From positions 1-64,000 of the forward strand of contig NZ_BBWU01000021.1 of the NCBI RefSeq assembly GCF_000974765.1: 64,000 bases of DNA, written 5' to 3'. Shown here piece by piece: positions 53,630 through 64,000 of the stretch (its first letter is position 1; the number at the start of each line of letters is the position of its first letter). The position numbers were made by a program, and so were the translations under genes. The notes below the pieces were generated by a model, which saw only the letters and a list, made by a program, of their open reading frames with translations, was not told the DNA's origin and made no database searches. This stretch comes from Sphingomonas changbaiensis NBRC 104936. Its GTDB lineage: Bacteria; Pseudomonadota; Alphaproteobacteria; Sphingomonadales; Sphingomonadaceae.

Positions 53630-54379
53630 CTAAGCGGCGCCCCAGACCTGCAGCAGGATGCGGACAGCGACATACAGGATCAGCACCGCCGTCAAACGCC
53701 GTAGCCATGCCGGCGGCAGCAGCTGCACGCCGGCGCGGCTGCCGATCTGGCCGCCGACCAGCACGGCGAGCGCCAGCGGCCAATAGCCGGCCGCGGCGCG
53801 GATCAGCTCCGGGTGACCGGCAATCTTGGTCAGCTGCCCGCCAAGCCCGGCCAGCGAATTGGCAAGGATGAAAATCGACGCAGTCGCAGCGACACGCCGG
53901 GCGCGGTCCCAGCCGATCAGGTGCAGCATAGGCGCCAGGAAAATGCCGCCCCCGATCCCGACGATGCCGGATAGCAGGCCGAGCGGGCCAGCGACCGCCG
54001 GGCCGATGACCGTCGCGCGCCGCTCCGTCATCTCCCGCTCCGGCTGGACCAGCAGCAACACGCCCGCGACCAGCAGCGAGCTGCCGAGCAGGACCAGAAA
54101 CAGGTGACGGGAGACCGGCAGCATGCCGCCGACCCAAGCCGCAGGCACCGACAGTGCGAGCAGTGGCAGCACCTTGCGCCAGGGGATCAGCCCCGCACGA
54201 GCGAAGCGGATCGTCCCGCCGACCGCGACGATCAGATTGCAGACGAGCGCGACGATCGGGAACACCCGGTGATCGACGCCGGCCAGCGCCAGCAGCGCGT
54301 TATAGGTCGACCCGCCCGCGAAACCGACGCTCGCATAGAGCACGGCAGTGAGGGCGAAGAGGACGACTAAGACCAGCAA
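53630..54379 (-). CDS. TauE/SafE-family membrane permease
   Basis: This is a 249-residue protein with about seven or eight helices arranged as an internal repeat (GFAGGSTYNALLALAG and GIVGIGGGIFLAPMLHLIG). Family members export sulfite, sulfoacetate or related organosulfur anions. The likely start is a TTG at 54379, since no ATG or GTG is well placed. No sulfur genes are adjacent, so the substrate is unknown. Confidence 0.87.
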   Translation of the reverse strand: MLVLVVLFALTAVLYASVGFAGGSTYNALLALAGVDHRVFPIVALVCNLIVAVGGTIRFARAGLIPWRKVLPLLALSVPAAWVGGMLPVSRHLFLVLLGSSLLVAGVLLLVQPEREMTERRATVIGPAVAGPLGLLSGIVGIGGGIFLAPMLHLIGWDRARRVAATASIFILANSLAGLGGQLTKIAGHPELIRAAAGYWPLALAVLVGGQIGSRAGVQLLPPAWLRRLTAVLILYVAVRILLQVWGAA

Positions 54380-54392
54380 GCGTCACCGCCCT

Positions 54393-54485
54393 CGGTTTGG
54401 GCTGAGCTTGTTGAAGCCCTCCCTTTTTTTCAGACATGGGTGTCTAAAGAAGAAGGGAGGCCTTCGACAAGCTCAGGCCAAACCG
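54393..54485. repeat. Palindromic element family C, copy 2
   Basis: The arms CGGTTTGGGCTGAGCTTGTT and the complementary strand ending CTCAGGCCAAACCG enclose about 93 bp between secA and the TauE gene. It shares the AGCTTGTCGAAG-type core and the flanking CCCTCCCTT/AAGGGAGG with the copy at 1614-1712. Confidence 0.87.
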
Positions 54486-54519
54486 CGCTGTTGGACGGCC
54501 ATAGCGGCCAAATCCTGGC

Positions 54520-57252
<2,733 letters not shown>

Positions 57253-57327
57253 GGGAATACCTATCGATAATGGAGATCAGATCGGGCGGATGCCGCGCCC
57301 GGCGGTGAAGAATAAGCGCCGCGGGCG

Positions 57328-57633
57328 CTATTCGATCCGGCGCTCGTCGACCGGGTGCGACTGAGGCGTGAGGACCTGGCGGCCGATATCGGGCGCGTTC
57401 GTCGCTTCGACGAAGCTGACCAACGCGGGTGCCAGGCGTCGGACGGCCGCCGATTCGCTTGCCTGCTCGACTGCGCCGGGCAGCGCGGACGCGATCACGA
57501 TCGGCTCGCTGGCGCGCGCAGCCGCAGGGCCGGCGATCAAGCCGGTGATGCCCGCGATCAGCGCCAGAAGGTGCACCAGAAAACGCAAACGATGTCCGTT
57601 CAACAACAAGAATTCGGCAGTGCCGCGTGACAT
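57328..57633 (-). CDS. Small single-pass membrane or exported protein, unknown function
   Basis: This is a 101-residue protein. Residues 15-42 are hydrophobic (RFLVHLLALIAGITGLIAGP, AAARAS), which could be a signal peptide cut after ARA or an anchor. The rest is a short soluble region ending VDERRIE. I recognise no family. It precedes secA on the same strand and is divergent from argJ. Codon use is consistent with a real gene, but evidence is moderate. Confidence 0.55.
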   Translation of the reverse strand: MSRGTAEFLLLNGHRLRFLVHLLALIAGITGLIAGPAAARASEPIVIASALPGAVEQASESAAVRRLAPALVSFVEATNAPDIGRQVLTPQSHPVDERRIE

Positions 57634-57720
57634 AGTGTCGACCCGCGGGCGCGTCCACTACCCACGATCGACGTTTGCCACGTCTAGCATCGTGGTGGGC
57701 GGGTGAGTATCGGCTGAGCC

Positions 57721-58944
57721 ATGCCCGACCGCTCTCCTCTCGCCCGCCCCTTCCCCGACCTGCCGCCGCTTGCCGGCGCCCGCCCAGCGGTCGCGCGGGC
57801 GCGATACAAGGAATGGGATCGGTGCGACCTGACCTTCGTCGCACTGGACGAGGGCACGGCGGTCGCGGGCGTGCTGACCAACAGCAAATGCCCGTCGCCC
57901 GAAGTCGAATGGTGCCGCAAGGCACTGACGCTCGGCCAGGCGCGGGCGCTGGTCGTCAATGCGGGTAATTCGAATGCTTTCACCGGCAATCGCGGCAGGG
58001 CTGCGGTCGAGGCGATCGCCGCGCGGGCGGCGGCGCATCTCGGCTGCCAGCCGTCGGACATATTCATCGCTTCAACGGGCGTAATCGGCGTGCCACTGCC
58101 GATCGACAAGGCGGAAGCCGGCCTCGACGCCGCGTTTGCTGCACCCGCGTGCGACTGGCTGGCCGCGGCCGAAGCGATCGGCACCACCGATACTTTCCCC
58201 AAAGGCGCGGTCCAGACGGCGGTGATCGGCGGCCGAATGGTCACGCTCGCTGGCATCATCAAGGGCTCTGGCATGATCGCGCCGGATATGGCGACGATGC
58301 TCGGGTTCATCTTCACTGACGCCGCGGTTGAGCCCGGCTTCCTGCAGCAGCTGCTGGCGGCAGCGAACCGGCGGACCTTCTCCTGCATCACCGTCGACGG
58401 CGACACATCGACGTCCGACACCGTGCTCGCTTTCGCGACGGGCAAGGCGGGCAATGCGCCCCTCGCCTCGTTCGACGATGCCGGCGCGGATGCCTTCGCG
58501 GCCGCGCTGGAAGCATTGTGCCTGAAACTCGCCCAGCTCGTGGTGCGCGACGGCGAAGGCGCGTCGAAGTTCATCGAAGTGCAGGTGACCGGCGCCACGA
58601 CGGACGGCAGCGCCCATCGGATCGCGATGAGCATCGCCAACTCGCCGCTGGTCAAGACCGCAGTCGCGGGCGAGGACGCCAATTGGGGCCGCGTGGTGAT
58701 GGCGGTCGGCAAGGCCGGTGAGCCTGCCGACCGCGACAAGCTTTCGATCCGCTTCGGCAACACCATCGTCGCAGACGGCGGCTGCGCGGTCAGCGGCTAT
58801 GATGAAACGCCTGTCGCCCAGCACCTGAAGGGCGAGGAGGTCGAGATCGGCGTGGACCTCGGCCTCGGCGCCGGCCGCGCGACGGTTTGGACCTGCGACC
58901 TGACGCACGGCTATATCTCGATCAACGCCGATTACCGGAGCTAA
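57721..58944 (+). CDS. argJ: Bifunctional glutamate N-acetyltransferase / N-acetylornithine acetyltransferase
   Basis: The enzyme recycles acetyl groups in arginine synthesis, with 407 residues. The self-cleavage site lies in GSGMIAPDMATMLGFIFTDA near residue 187, where the Thr of Ala-Thr-Met becomes the N-terminal nucleophile of the beta chain. The C-terminal THGYISINADYRS ending is typical. A GFA-family gene follows after three bases. Confidence 0.97.
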   Translation: MPDRSPLARPFPDLPPLAGARPAVARARYKEWDRCDLTFVALDEGTAVAGVLTNSKCPSPEVEWCRKALTLGQARALVVNAGNSNAFTGNRGRAAVEAIAARAAAHLGCQPSDIFIASTGVIGVPLPIDKAEAGLDAAFAAPACDWLAAAEAIGTTDTFPKGAVQTAVIGGRMVTLAGIIKGSGMIAPDMATMLGFIFTDAAVEPGFLQQLLAAANRRTFSCITVDGDTSTSDTVLAFATGKAGNAPLASFDDAGADAFAAALEALCLKLAQLVVRDGEGASKFIEVQVTGATTDGSAHRIAMSIANSPLVKTAVAGEDANWGRVVMAVGKAGEPADRDKLSIRFGNTIVADGGCAVSGYDETPVAQHLKGEEVEIGVDLGLGAGRATVWTCDLTHGYISINADYRS

Positions 58945-58947
58945 GCG

Positions 58948-59403
58948 ATGGCGGAATGGACGGGCGGCTGCGCGTGCGGAACGGTGCGGTACCGGCTGAA
59001 CAGCGCGCCCTCCGACGCCGGATGGTGCCACTGCCGCACCTGCCAGCTGAACTCCGGCTCCCCTGCAATGGCGTTCGCGACCGTGCCGTTCGACGATTAT
59101 GAGATCGTGAAGGGAACGAGCAGCGTGAGCCGCTTCGCCTCAAGCGACTTCGGCTGGCGCATCTTTTGCGGCGAATGTGGCACGCCGCTTGGCATGCATG
59201 TGCAACACCAGCCGGATACGATCGACTTCAGCGTGGCGACCTTGGACGAACCGGGCCGCCTCGCGCCTGGCTTCCACATTTTCTACGCCAGCCGCATTCC
59301 TTGGGCGGAAGCGTGCGATGACCTTCCGCGCCACGATCGCTTCCGCCCGGATACGCGAGGGCTCAGCGGAACCGAGCCGCCTCTGCAAACACCTCTCCCG
59401 TAG
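58948..59403 (+). CDS. GFA-family zinc protein
   Basis: This is a 151-residue protein of the glutathione-dependent formaldehyde-activating (GFA) fold. Zinc ligands are visible as GGCACGTVRY near residue 6, WCHCRTCQ near residue 27 and FCGECGTPLG near residue 75. Most members have unknown substrates. The final codons (QTPLP) and the TAG come from the start of a palindromic element, so the C-terminus was probably changed by it. Confidence 0.88.
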   Translation: MAEWTGGCACGTVRYRLNSAPSDAGWCHCRTCQLNSGSPAMAFATVPFDDYEIVKGTSSVSRFASSDFGWRIFCGECGTPLGMHVQHQPDTIDFSVATLDEPGRLAPGFHIFYASRIPWAEACDDLPRHDRFRPDTRGLSGTEPPLQTPLP

Positions 59404-59592
59404 GGAGAGGTCGAGTCAGGCGTCAGCCTGACCGGGTGAGGGGATACGGAGGCTGATTTCCAAGCACCGATCCCCTCACCCCGCTCGCGGCATTGCCGCG
59501 AGTTCGGATGAGATTGTGTCCCCCGGACACAATCTTCGGCTGTCCGGGGGACAGCCGAAAATCCGAACTCCCTCTCCCTATGGGAGAGGGGA
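59391..59592. repeat. Palindromic element family B, copy 3, composite
   Basis: ACCTCTCCCGTAGGGAGAGG at the left and CCCTCTCCCTATGGGAGAGG at the right bound about 200 bp between convergent genes. Nested inside are GTGAGGGGAT/ATCCCCTCAC arms, a CGAACT/AGTTCG pair and a TGTCCCCCGGACA-type hairpin. The left end supplies the GFA stop codon. Confidence 0.83.
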
Positions 59593-59597
59593 TTTTC

Positions 59598-59918
59598 TTA
59601 AAGCTCGCCCTCCAGCCAACCCTTGATGTGGCTCTTGGGCGCGGCGCCGACCTTGGTGGCCGCGGGCACGCCGCCCTTGAACAGGATCATCGTCGGAATG
59701 CCGCGCACGCCGTAGCGGACGGGGGCGTCGGGATGATCGTCGATGTTGAGCTTGGCGATCGTCACGCGGTCGCCGAGTTCGCTCGCGATCTCTTCGAGGG
59801 CCGGGCCGATCTGCTTGCACGGGCCGCACCATTCCGCCCAGAAATCGACCAGCACAGGCTTGTCGGCCTGAAGCACGTCGGTCTGGAAGCTCGCGTCGGT
59901 GATCTGCTTGGTGGCCAT
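59598..59918 (-). CDS. trxA: Thioredoxin
   Basis: This is a 106-residue cytosolic disulfide reductase with active site WAEWCGPCKQIGP near residue 28 and the conserved cis-Pro in RGIPTMILFKGG. AAGGAG precedes the ATG. It lies downstream of addA on the same strand, the usual alphaproteobacterial order addB, addA, trxA. Confidence 0.97.
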   Translation of the reverse strand: MATKQITDASFQTDVLQADKPVLVDFWAEWCGPCKQIGPALEEIASELGDRVTIAKLNIDDHPDAPVRYGVRGIPTMILFKGGVPAATKVGAAPKSHIKGWLEGEL

Positions 59919-59952
59919 GCGTTCAACTCCTTGTTCGCGACCTACTTAGGGA

Positions 59953-59985
59953 TGCCGCGGGGAGCGCTCAACTGCCCCGCGCGGC
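59953..59985 (-). terminator. Candidate hairpin between addA and trxA
   Basis: GCCGCGCGGGGCAG and CTCCCCGCGGC can pair around a TTGAGCG loop on the minus strand. No T-run follows, so it may attenuate or process the transcript, not end it. Confidence 0.35.
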
Positions 59986-59993
59986 AAAGATTG

Positions 59994-62900
59994 TTACACC
60001 TCCGCAAAGCCGGGCTTGAACCGCGCCAGTGTGTCGGCATCGAGCGGCAGCAGCACTGGCCCGGCGGTATAGAGCAAAGCCGCCTCGACCGGCCGATCGG
60101 GAAAAACACGGGCGAGCGCCGCGGCATAGGCGGCCATCTGTTTCAAATGGGATTCGGGCGCCTCCGCAAGAGTAGCGGGCGCGCGGCGATTGGTCTTGAA
60201 ATCGACGACCAGCACGCGCTCGTCCGACACGTGCAACCGGTCGACCTTGCCGGCGATGACCTGCCCTTCAACCACGGCTGCCAACGGCACTTCCGCCAGG
60301 GCATCGGGCGCGAACACGGCGGCAAAGCGCGGATCGGCGATGACGGCGCAGCTCACCCCGATCAATTCGGATCGAAGCTGCGGATCGGCGACACCGCCCG
60401 CCCCCGCCAGCCAGCGCTCGCCGGCCTCGGCGCGGAGCTCGGGTTGAATCGAGGGCAGCCGCTCGAACAACGCATGCAACAGCCGTCCCCGCTCCGCCGC
60501 GGCGCGCATTTGCGGCGAAGGCGGCGGATCGGCGGCATCGTCCAGCCCGATCGACGACGGCGCGAGCGGCCGCGGCGGCCGCGCCTCCTGCGGTGCCGGA
60601 CTGCGGCTCCATCCCGGCAAGGGCGCCGATGGAGGCGCAACCGGTTTTTCCGCGGGCTTCGGCCTGGCCACTGGTTGCGGCGACCGGCCTGCCCATTCGA
60701 GCCGCCCGTCATCCAGCGGTTCGGCGCCGAGCGCCTTCAGCCCCCGCTCGACCGCGGCGTACCAGCTGTCCTCCGGCGGCACGCCTTTCGCCCGCGGGCC
60801 GAGCGCGCCGCCGACATACAGCCGCTCCTCCGCACGCGTCATCGCCACGTAGAGCAGCCGCCAATGCTCCTCGCGATCCTTTCGCTCGGCTTCGGCAAGA
60901 TCGTCGGCGAGCGAACCGGCCAGTTCGTCCTTGCGCGGGCGGAACAGCGGCAGCGGCTCGTCCAGCCCTTCGACGCGCCAGTCGAGGCGGTTGCGGCGGT
61001 TGGCGCCCGGATCGGTGGTCGCGTCGGCCAGGATCACCAGCGGCGCCTGCAAGCCTTTGGCGCCGTGCGCGGTCATCACCCGCACCGCATCGAGCGGCTG
61101 CGACGGATCGCGCACGATATCGACATCGCCGCGATCGAACCAGTCGAGGAAACGTTGCAACGACGGCGTCGCCTGCCGCTCGAACGCGAGCGCCGCGGAC
61201 AGCAATTCCTCGACCGGATCGCGCGCCTCCTCGCCCAGCCGCCCGAGCAGCTTGCGCCGGCCGTCGAGCGGGCCGGACAGGATGCCTTCGAAGAAGCGGT
61301 AGGGCGTGGTGAAATCGGCGGCGTTGAGCATGGTGGTGAGCTGTTCGACTGCACCTTTCATCCGTTCGCTTCGAGCGAAGTCGAGAAGCGCTAGCTCGGA
61401 GCAAGTGGATGCACGTTTCTCGACTTCGCTCGAAACGAACGGATGTTTGTTTGCCAGCTCGCGAATGTGCCGCCACAAACTCCCCTTGCGCGGCACGGCG
61501 TGCGCCAGCAGTTCCTCCTGGCTCCAGCCTATCAGCGGCGAGACCAGCAGGCTGGCGAGCGTCAGATCGTCATCCGGCTGCAGCGCGAACCGCGCCGCCG
61601 CGAGCAGGTCGCGCACGGCGAGCGGCGCGTTCAGCCGCAGCCGGTCCAAACCCGCAACCGGCACGCCCTCGGCATAGAGTCGGGCAACGATCGTGGAGGC
61701 AAGGTCGCCGCGTTTCCTGACCAGCACCATGATGTCCTGCGGCCGGAGCGGCCCTTTGCCGAGCATCATCGGCTCGGCGAGCCAGGTCTTGATCTGGCGG
61801 GCAAGGTCGGTCGCGAAACGCCGCTGGGCGTCGTCGACCCAGCCCTCCTCACCGTCCTCGTCCTCCGCCTGCTCGGCCGAGACCGGCTTCCAGAGCGTCA
61901 CCAGCCCCGGCCCCGGCACGCCGCTTCGGTGCGGCTCGATCCGCACGCCCGCTCCGAGTGCGCTTTCGGGCAGGCCGGCGATCGTTGCGTCCACTGCTTC
62001 CAGCACCGGGGGCGTCGAGCGGAACGACCGATCGAGCGACAAGTCCTGAAGGCCCTTTCGCTTCTTTACGCCCGCCGCCTGACCCGCGAAGTAATCGCGT
62101 GCCGCAGCGAAAAAGATCGGGTCAGTTCCTTGGAAGCCAAAGATCGCCTGCTTGTAATCGCCGACTGAAAAAATCGTGCGAATCTTCAAGCCATCGGCAC
62201 CGTCCCCGGCGAAGAACTCGTCCGCGAGTGCTTTGATGATGCGCCATTGATTGACGTTGGTGTCCTGTGCCTCGTCGACCAGGATATGATCGGTCGCCTG
62301 ATCGAGCTTGAAGCGGATCCACTCGCCCATGCCGGGCTCACCCAACAGCCGCACCGTCGCGCGGATCAGGTCGTCAAAGTCGACGACGCCAGCCGCTCGC
62401 TTTGCTTCGGCATAGGCGCGGGCATAGGCGCGGCCCGCCTCCAGCGCGGCGGCGAACAGGTCGGCAAGCCGTGCGCGGACGCGGAGCTCGATCAGCTCCT
62501 TGCAGCGGCCGTGCAGCCGCGACGCGAGCTCGGCATAGCCGCCGGTCTGCGGCGCCTGCCCCTTGCCGAACGAGCGCGGATCGCCCTTCGCCGTCGCCCA
62601 GACGCTGTGCAGTTCTTCCAGCGCCAGCGCGCGGTCGCCGGGCGACAGACCGCGCCAGCGGCCGATGATCCCAGCGCGATCCAGCCCCTTGGCCGTGCCC
62701 CAGTCGCGATTGTCGAACGCGACCTGTTCCAGGCTGGCGAGGTCGAACAGCGCGTCGCCGCACTGCTCGGCGATGTGCGCCTCGATGTCGTCGATCGGAA
62801 TCTCGAGCGCGCGGCGGACGAACGGCGCGATCCCGGATGGCAATTGCTCCATTGCATCCGCGGCGCGGGCGCAGTCGCGAAGGAACATCTCCGCGCCTTC

Positions 62901-63467
62901 TTCGCCCAGCCGCCGGCTCAGCGCCTGCAGGTCGGCGATCAGCCCGCGGCGCCCTTCGCGCTCCGCCTGGAGCACCAGGTCGGCGAGCACGCGCCGGGCC
63001 AGCGCCGCTTCCTCGCGTCCTTCCAGCGGCCGCATGCCGGGCGCGAGGCCGGCCTCCAGCGGAAACGACGCCAGCAGCGCCTGCGCGAAGCTGTGGATCG
63101 TCTGGATGCGCAGGCCGCCGCCGCGCGCGTCGAGCACTCGCGCGAACAGCCCGCGCGCCTGGGTCTGCGCGGCGGGTCCGAAATCCTCGCCCAGCGCTTT
63201 CAGCTCGGCTGCCAGTTCCGGCCCCGGCAGCCGCACCCAATGCGCCAGCCGCTCACTCAGCCGGTTCGCCATTTCCGCGGCGCCGGCCTTGGTGAAGGTC
63301 AGGCACAGGATCGACGACGGATCGGTGCCGGGGCGGAGCAGCAGCCGCAGCACCCGCGCGACCAGCACCTGCGTCTTGCCGGTCCCGGCCGACGCCGACA
63401 GCCACACCTGCGCGTGTGGGTCCGACGCAGCGAGTTGCTCATCCTTAAGCCGAGGAAGCGGCCGCAT
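59994..63467 (-). CDS. addA: AddA helicase-nuclease with an in-frame palindromic insert
   Basis: This is the UvrD-like subunit of the AddAB double-strand-break resection enzyme, with 1157 residues. Walker A is SASAGTGKTQVLVARVL at 24-40, motif II is ILVDEAQDTNVNQWRII near residue 400, and the C-terminal RecB-type nuclease has VDRLHVSDERVLVVDFKTNR near residue 1090 with the Asp-x-Lys core. Residues 675-703 (HPFVSSEVEKRASTC and onward to SERM) are translated from an 87-bp palindrome and have no counterpart in the family. The start overlaps the addB stop (TGATG). Confidence 0.96.
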   Translation of the reverse strand: MRPLPRLKDEQLAASDPHAQVWLSASAGTGKTQVLVARVLRLLLRPGTDPSSILCLTFTKAGAAEMANRLSERLAHWVRLPGPELAAELKALGEDFGPAAQTQARGLFARVLDARGGGLRIQTIHSFAQALLASFPLEAGLAPGMRPLEGREEAALARRVLADLVLQAEREGRRGLIADLQALSRRLGEEGAEMFLRDCARAADAMEQLPSGIAPFVRRALEIPIDDIEAHIAEQCGDALFDLASLEQVAFDNRDWGTAKGLDRAGIIGRWRGLSPGDRALALEELHSVWATAKGDPRSFGKGQAPQTGGYAELASRLHGRCKELIELRVRARLADLFAAALEAGRAYARAYAEAKRAAGVVDFDDLIRATVRLLGEPGMGEWIRFKLDQATDHILVDEAQDTNVNQWRIIKALADEFFAGDGADGLKIRTIFSVGDYKQAIFGFQGTDPIFFAAARDYFAGQAAGVKKRKGLQDLSLDRSFRSTPPVLEAVDATIAGLPESALGAGVRIEPHRSGVPGPGLVTLWKPVSAEQAEDEDGEEGWVDDAQRRFATDLARQIKTWLAEPMMLGKGPLRPQDIMVLVRKRGDLASTIVARLYAEGVPVAGLDRLRLNAPLAVRDLLAAARFALQPDDDLTLASLLVSPLIGWSQEELLAHAVPRKGSLWRHIRELANKHPFVSSEVEKRASTCSELALLDFARSERMKGAVEQLTTMLNAADFTTPYRFFEGILSGPLDGRRKLLGRLGEEARDPVEELLSAALAFERQATPSLQRFLDWFDRGDVDIVRDPSQPLDAVRVMTAHGAKGLQAPLVILADATTDPGANRRNRLDWRVEGLDEPLPLFRPRKDELAGSLADDLAEAERKDREEHWRLLYVAMTRAEERLYVGGALGPRAKGVPPEDSWYAAVERGLKALGAEPLDDGRLEWAGRSPQPVARPKPAEKPVAPPSAPLPGWSRSPAPQEARPPRPLAPSSIGLDDAADPPPSPQMRAAAERGRLLHALFERLPSIQPELRAEAGERWLAGAGGVADPQLRSELIGVSCAVIADPRFAAVFAPDALAEVPLAAVVEGQVIAGKVDRLHVSDERVLVVDFKTNRRAPATLAEAPESHLKQMAAYAAALARVFPDRPVEAALLYTAGPVLLPLDADTLARFKPGFAEV
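61359..61445. repeat. Palindromic element family D inside addA, translated
   Basis: Two 32-base arms at 61359-61390 and 61414-61445 are inverted copies with two mismatches (CATCCGTTCGCTTCGAGCGA and the opposite strand CATCCGTTCGTTTCGAGCGA). The total is 87 bp, exactly 29 codons, aligned to the addA codon frame at both ends. Confidence 0.92.
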
Positions 63468-64000
63468 CAGCCCCTCTCCCCTTGCGGGAGAGGGAGGGGC
63501 CCGCTCGCCGCAGGCGAGTGGGAGGGAGAGGGACTGAGCTTTTCCACGCTCGCTGCGCTTCGCTCTGCCCCCAGCATCGGGCCGGAACTGCCCCCGGCAG
63601 TTCCTGGACCATGCGGGGCATGGTCCACCCGATTGCTCCCGCTCGGCTTCGCCGAGTCGCCCTCTCCCGCAAGGGGAGAGGGGCTAGCGTCCCGCCCATA
63701 CCATTCGTCCAGCCGCATCAGCTGGTCGTAATCCCCGTACGGGGCATGTTCCGGGTGCAGCTTGGCGGTGAACGGCTCCGCGCCGGTCAGCCAGCGTTCC
63801 ACCGCGCCCTGCAGGTTGCTCGCCGCACGCGCGACGAACTGGTCGGTGAAGATGCGGCCGCCCTTCCCCGCCGGATCGACCGGCGACACGATCTTGCCGA
63901 ACCCATCCTGCGTGTTGCGGGCGAGCGACCAATATTCGAACGCGCCCGCGGTGCCCGACACGCCGTCGAACGCGCCGCGTTCCGCCATCAATCCGATCAG
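63467..64000 (-). CDS. addB: AddB nuclease-helicase subunit, 3' end only
   Basis: The visible 178 codons are the C-terminus of AddB; the rest lies right of the window. GAFEYWSLARNTQDGFGKIV and GYGDYDQLMRLDEWYGR-like residues (YGDYDQLMRLDEWYGR) match the family's end. From there the frame continues through a palindromic element for about 70 more residues (ASPSPLAGEGDSAKPS to PLPLPQGERG). It stops with a TGA that shares a base with the addA ATG. Order addB then addA supports the call. Confidence 0.85.
   Translation of the reverse strand: MIGLMAERGAFDGVSGTAGAFEYWSLARNTQDGFGKIVSPVDPAGKGGRIFTDQFVARAASNLQGAVERWLTGAEPFTAKLHPEHAPYGDYDQLMRLDEWYGRDASPSPLAGEGDSAKPSGSNRVDHAPHGPGTAGGSSGPMLGAERSAASVEKLSPSPSHSPAASGPLPLPQGERG
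63471..63685. repeat. Palindromic element family B, copy 4, translated as the AddB tail
   Basis: Outer arms AGCCCCTCTCCCCTTGCGGG and CCCTCTCCCGCAAGGGGAGA are inverted copies enclosing about 215 bp. Internal hairpins include CCGGAACTGCCCCCGGCAGTTCC and GGACCATGCGGGGCATGGTCC. It is open in the addB frame throughout. Confidence 0.88.

Overview
The window is GC-rich, densely packed alphaproteobacterial chromosome, most likely from a sphingomonad (Sphingomonas/Sphingosinicella-like). This rests on the protein character of the housekeeping genes (mfd, recG, secA, addAB, argJ, moaA, pgi), on many four-base ATGA/GTGA gene overlaps, and on several families of palindromic repeats. No 16S rRNA or species marker is present, so the genus is inference.

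Layout. 1-5.2 kb (minus strand): a propionyl-CoA to succinyl-CoA block of pccB, a small membrane OB-fold-like protein, methylmalonyl-CoA epimerase, an enoyl-CoA hydratase/isomerase and methylmalonyl-CoA mutase, which runs off the left edge. 5.4-13.3 kb: an SDR reductase, a membrane protein, acetyl-CoA synthetase with an AI-2E-type permease, an L,D-transpeptidase, a small lipoprotein and a prolyl-4-hydroxylase-like oxygenase. 13.3-17.7 kb: a ParDE toxin-antitoxin pair, glutathione reductase, a retropepsin-like protein, pgi and a 58-residue protein. 17.8-31.5 kb: an M20 peptidase, a PilZ/HD-GYP pair, a LuxR-VOC fusion, recG, sdhE, mfd, an EAL protein with a degenerate GGDEF domain, moaA and nadK. 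31.6-35.2 kb: tRNA-Asn(GUU), then a HAD, UbiA and polytopic membrane protein islet.

35.4-44.6 kb is the most distinctive region. It is one tightly coupled plus-strand operon: PQQ alcohol dehydrogenase, lipoprotein cytochrome c, cytochrome oxidase subunits II (with fused cytochrome c), I and III, a small membrane protein, CtaG, a second cytochrome c, a YVTN propeller and a XoxJ-like binding protein. It reads as a self-contained alcohol-to-oxygen respiratory chain. The dehydrogenase carries the Asp-x-Asp pair associated with lanthanide use. Oxidase subunit I keeps every haem and CuB ligand but has lost the canonical D-channel entrance residues and the K-channel lysine.

44.6-52.9 kb holds three large exported proteins (S9 peptidase, BNR/VPS10 propeller, M14 peptidase). 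53.0-64.0 kb holds a DUF488 protein, a TauE/SafE permease, secA, a small membrane protein, argJ, a GFA protein, trxA, addA and the 3' end of addB.

Running through the window are at least five families of palindromic elements, called A to E here. Most sit between genes, but several are translated. A family A copy of 126 bp lies in frame inside mfd. The same element in the same reading phase enters the domain linker of methylmalonyl-CoA mutase. A family D copy of 87 bp lies in frame inside addA. Family B copies supply the C-terminal tails and stop codons of AddB, the EAL protein and the GFA protein. They resemble in principle the protein-coding palindromic elements described in Rickettsia.
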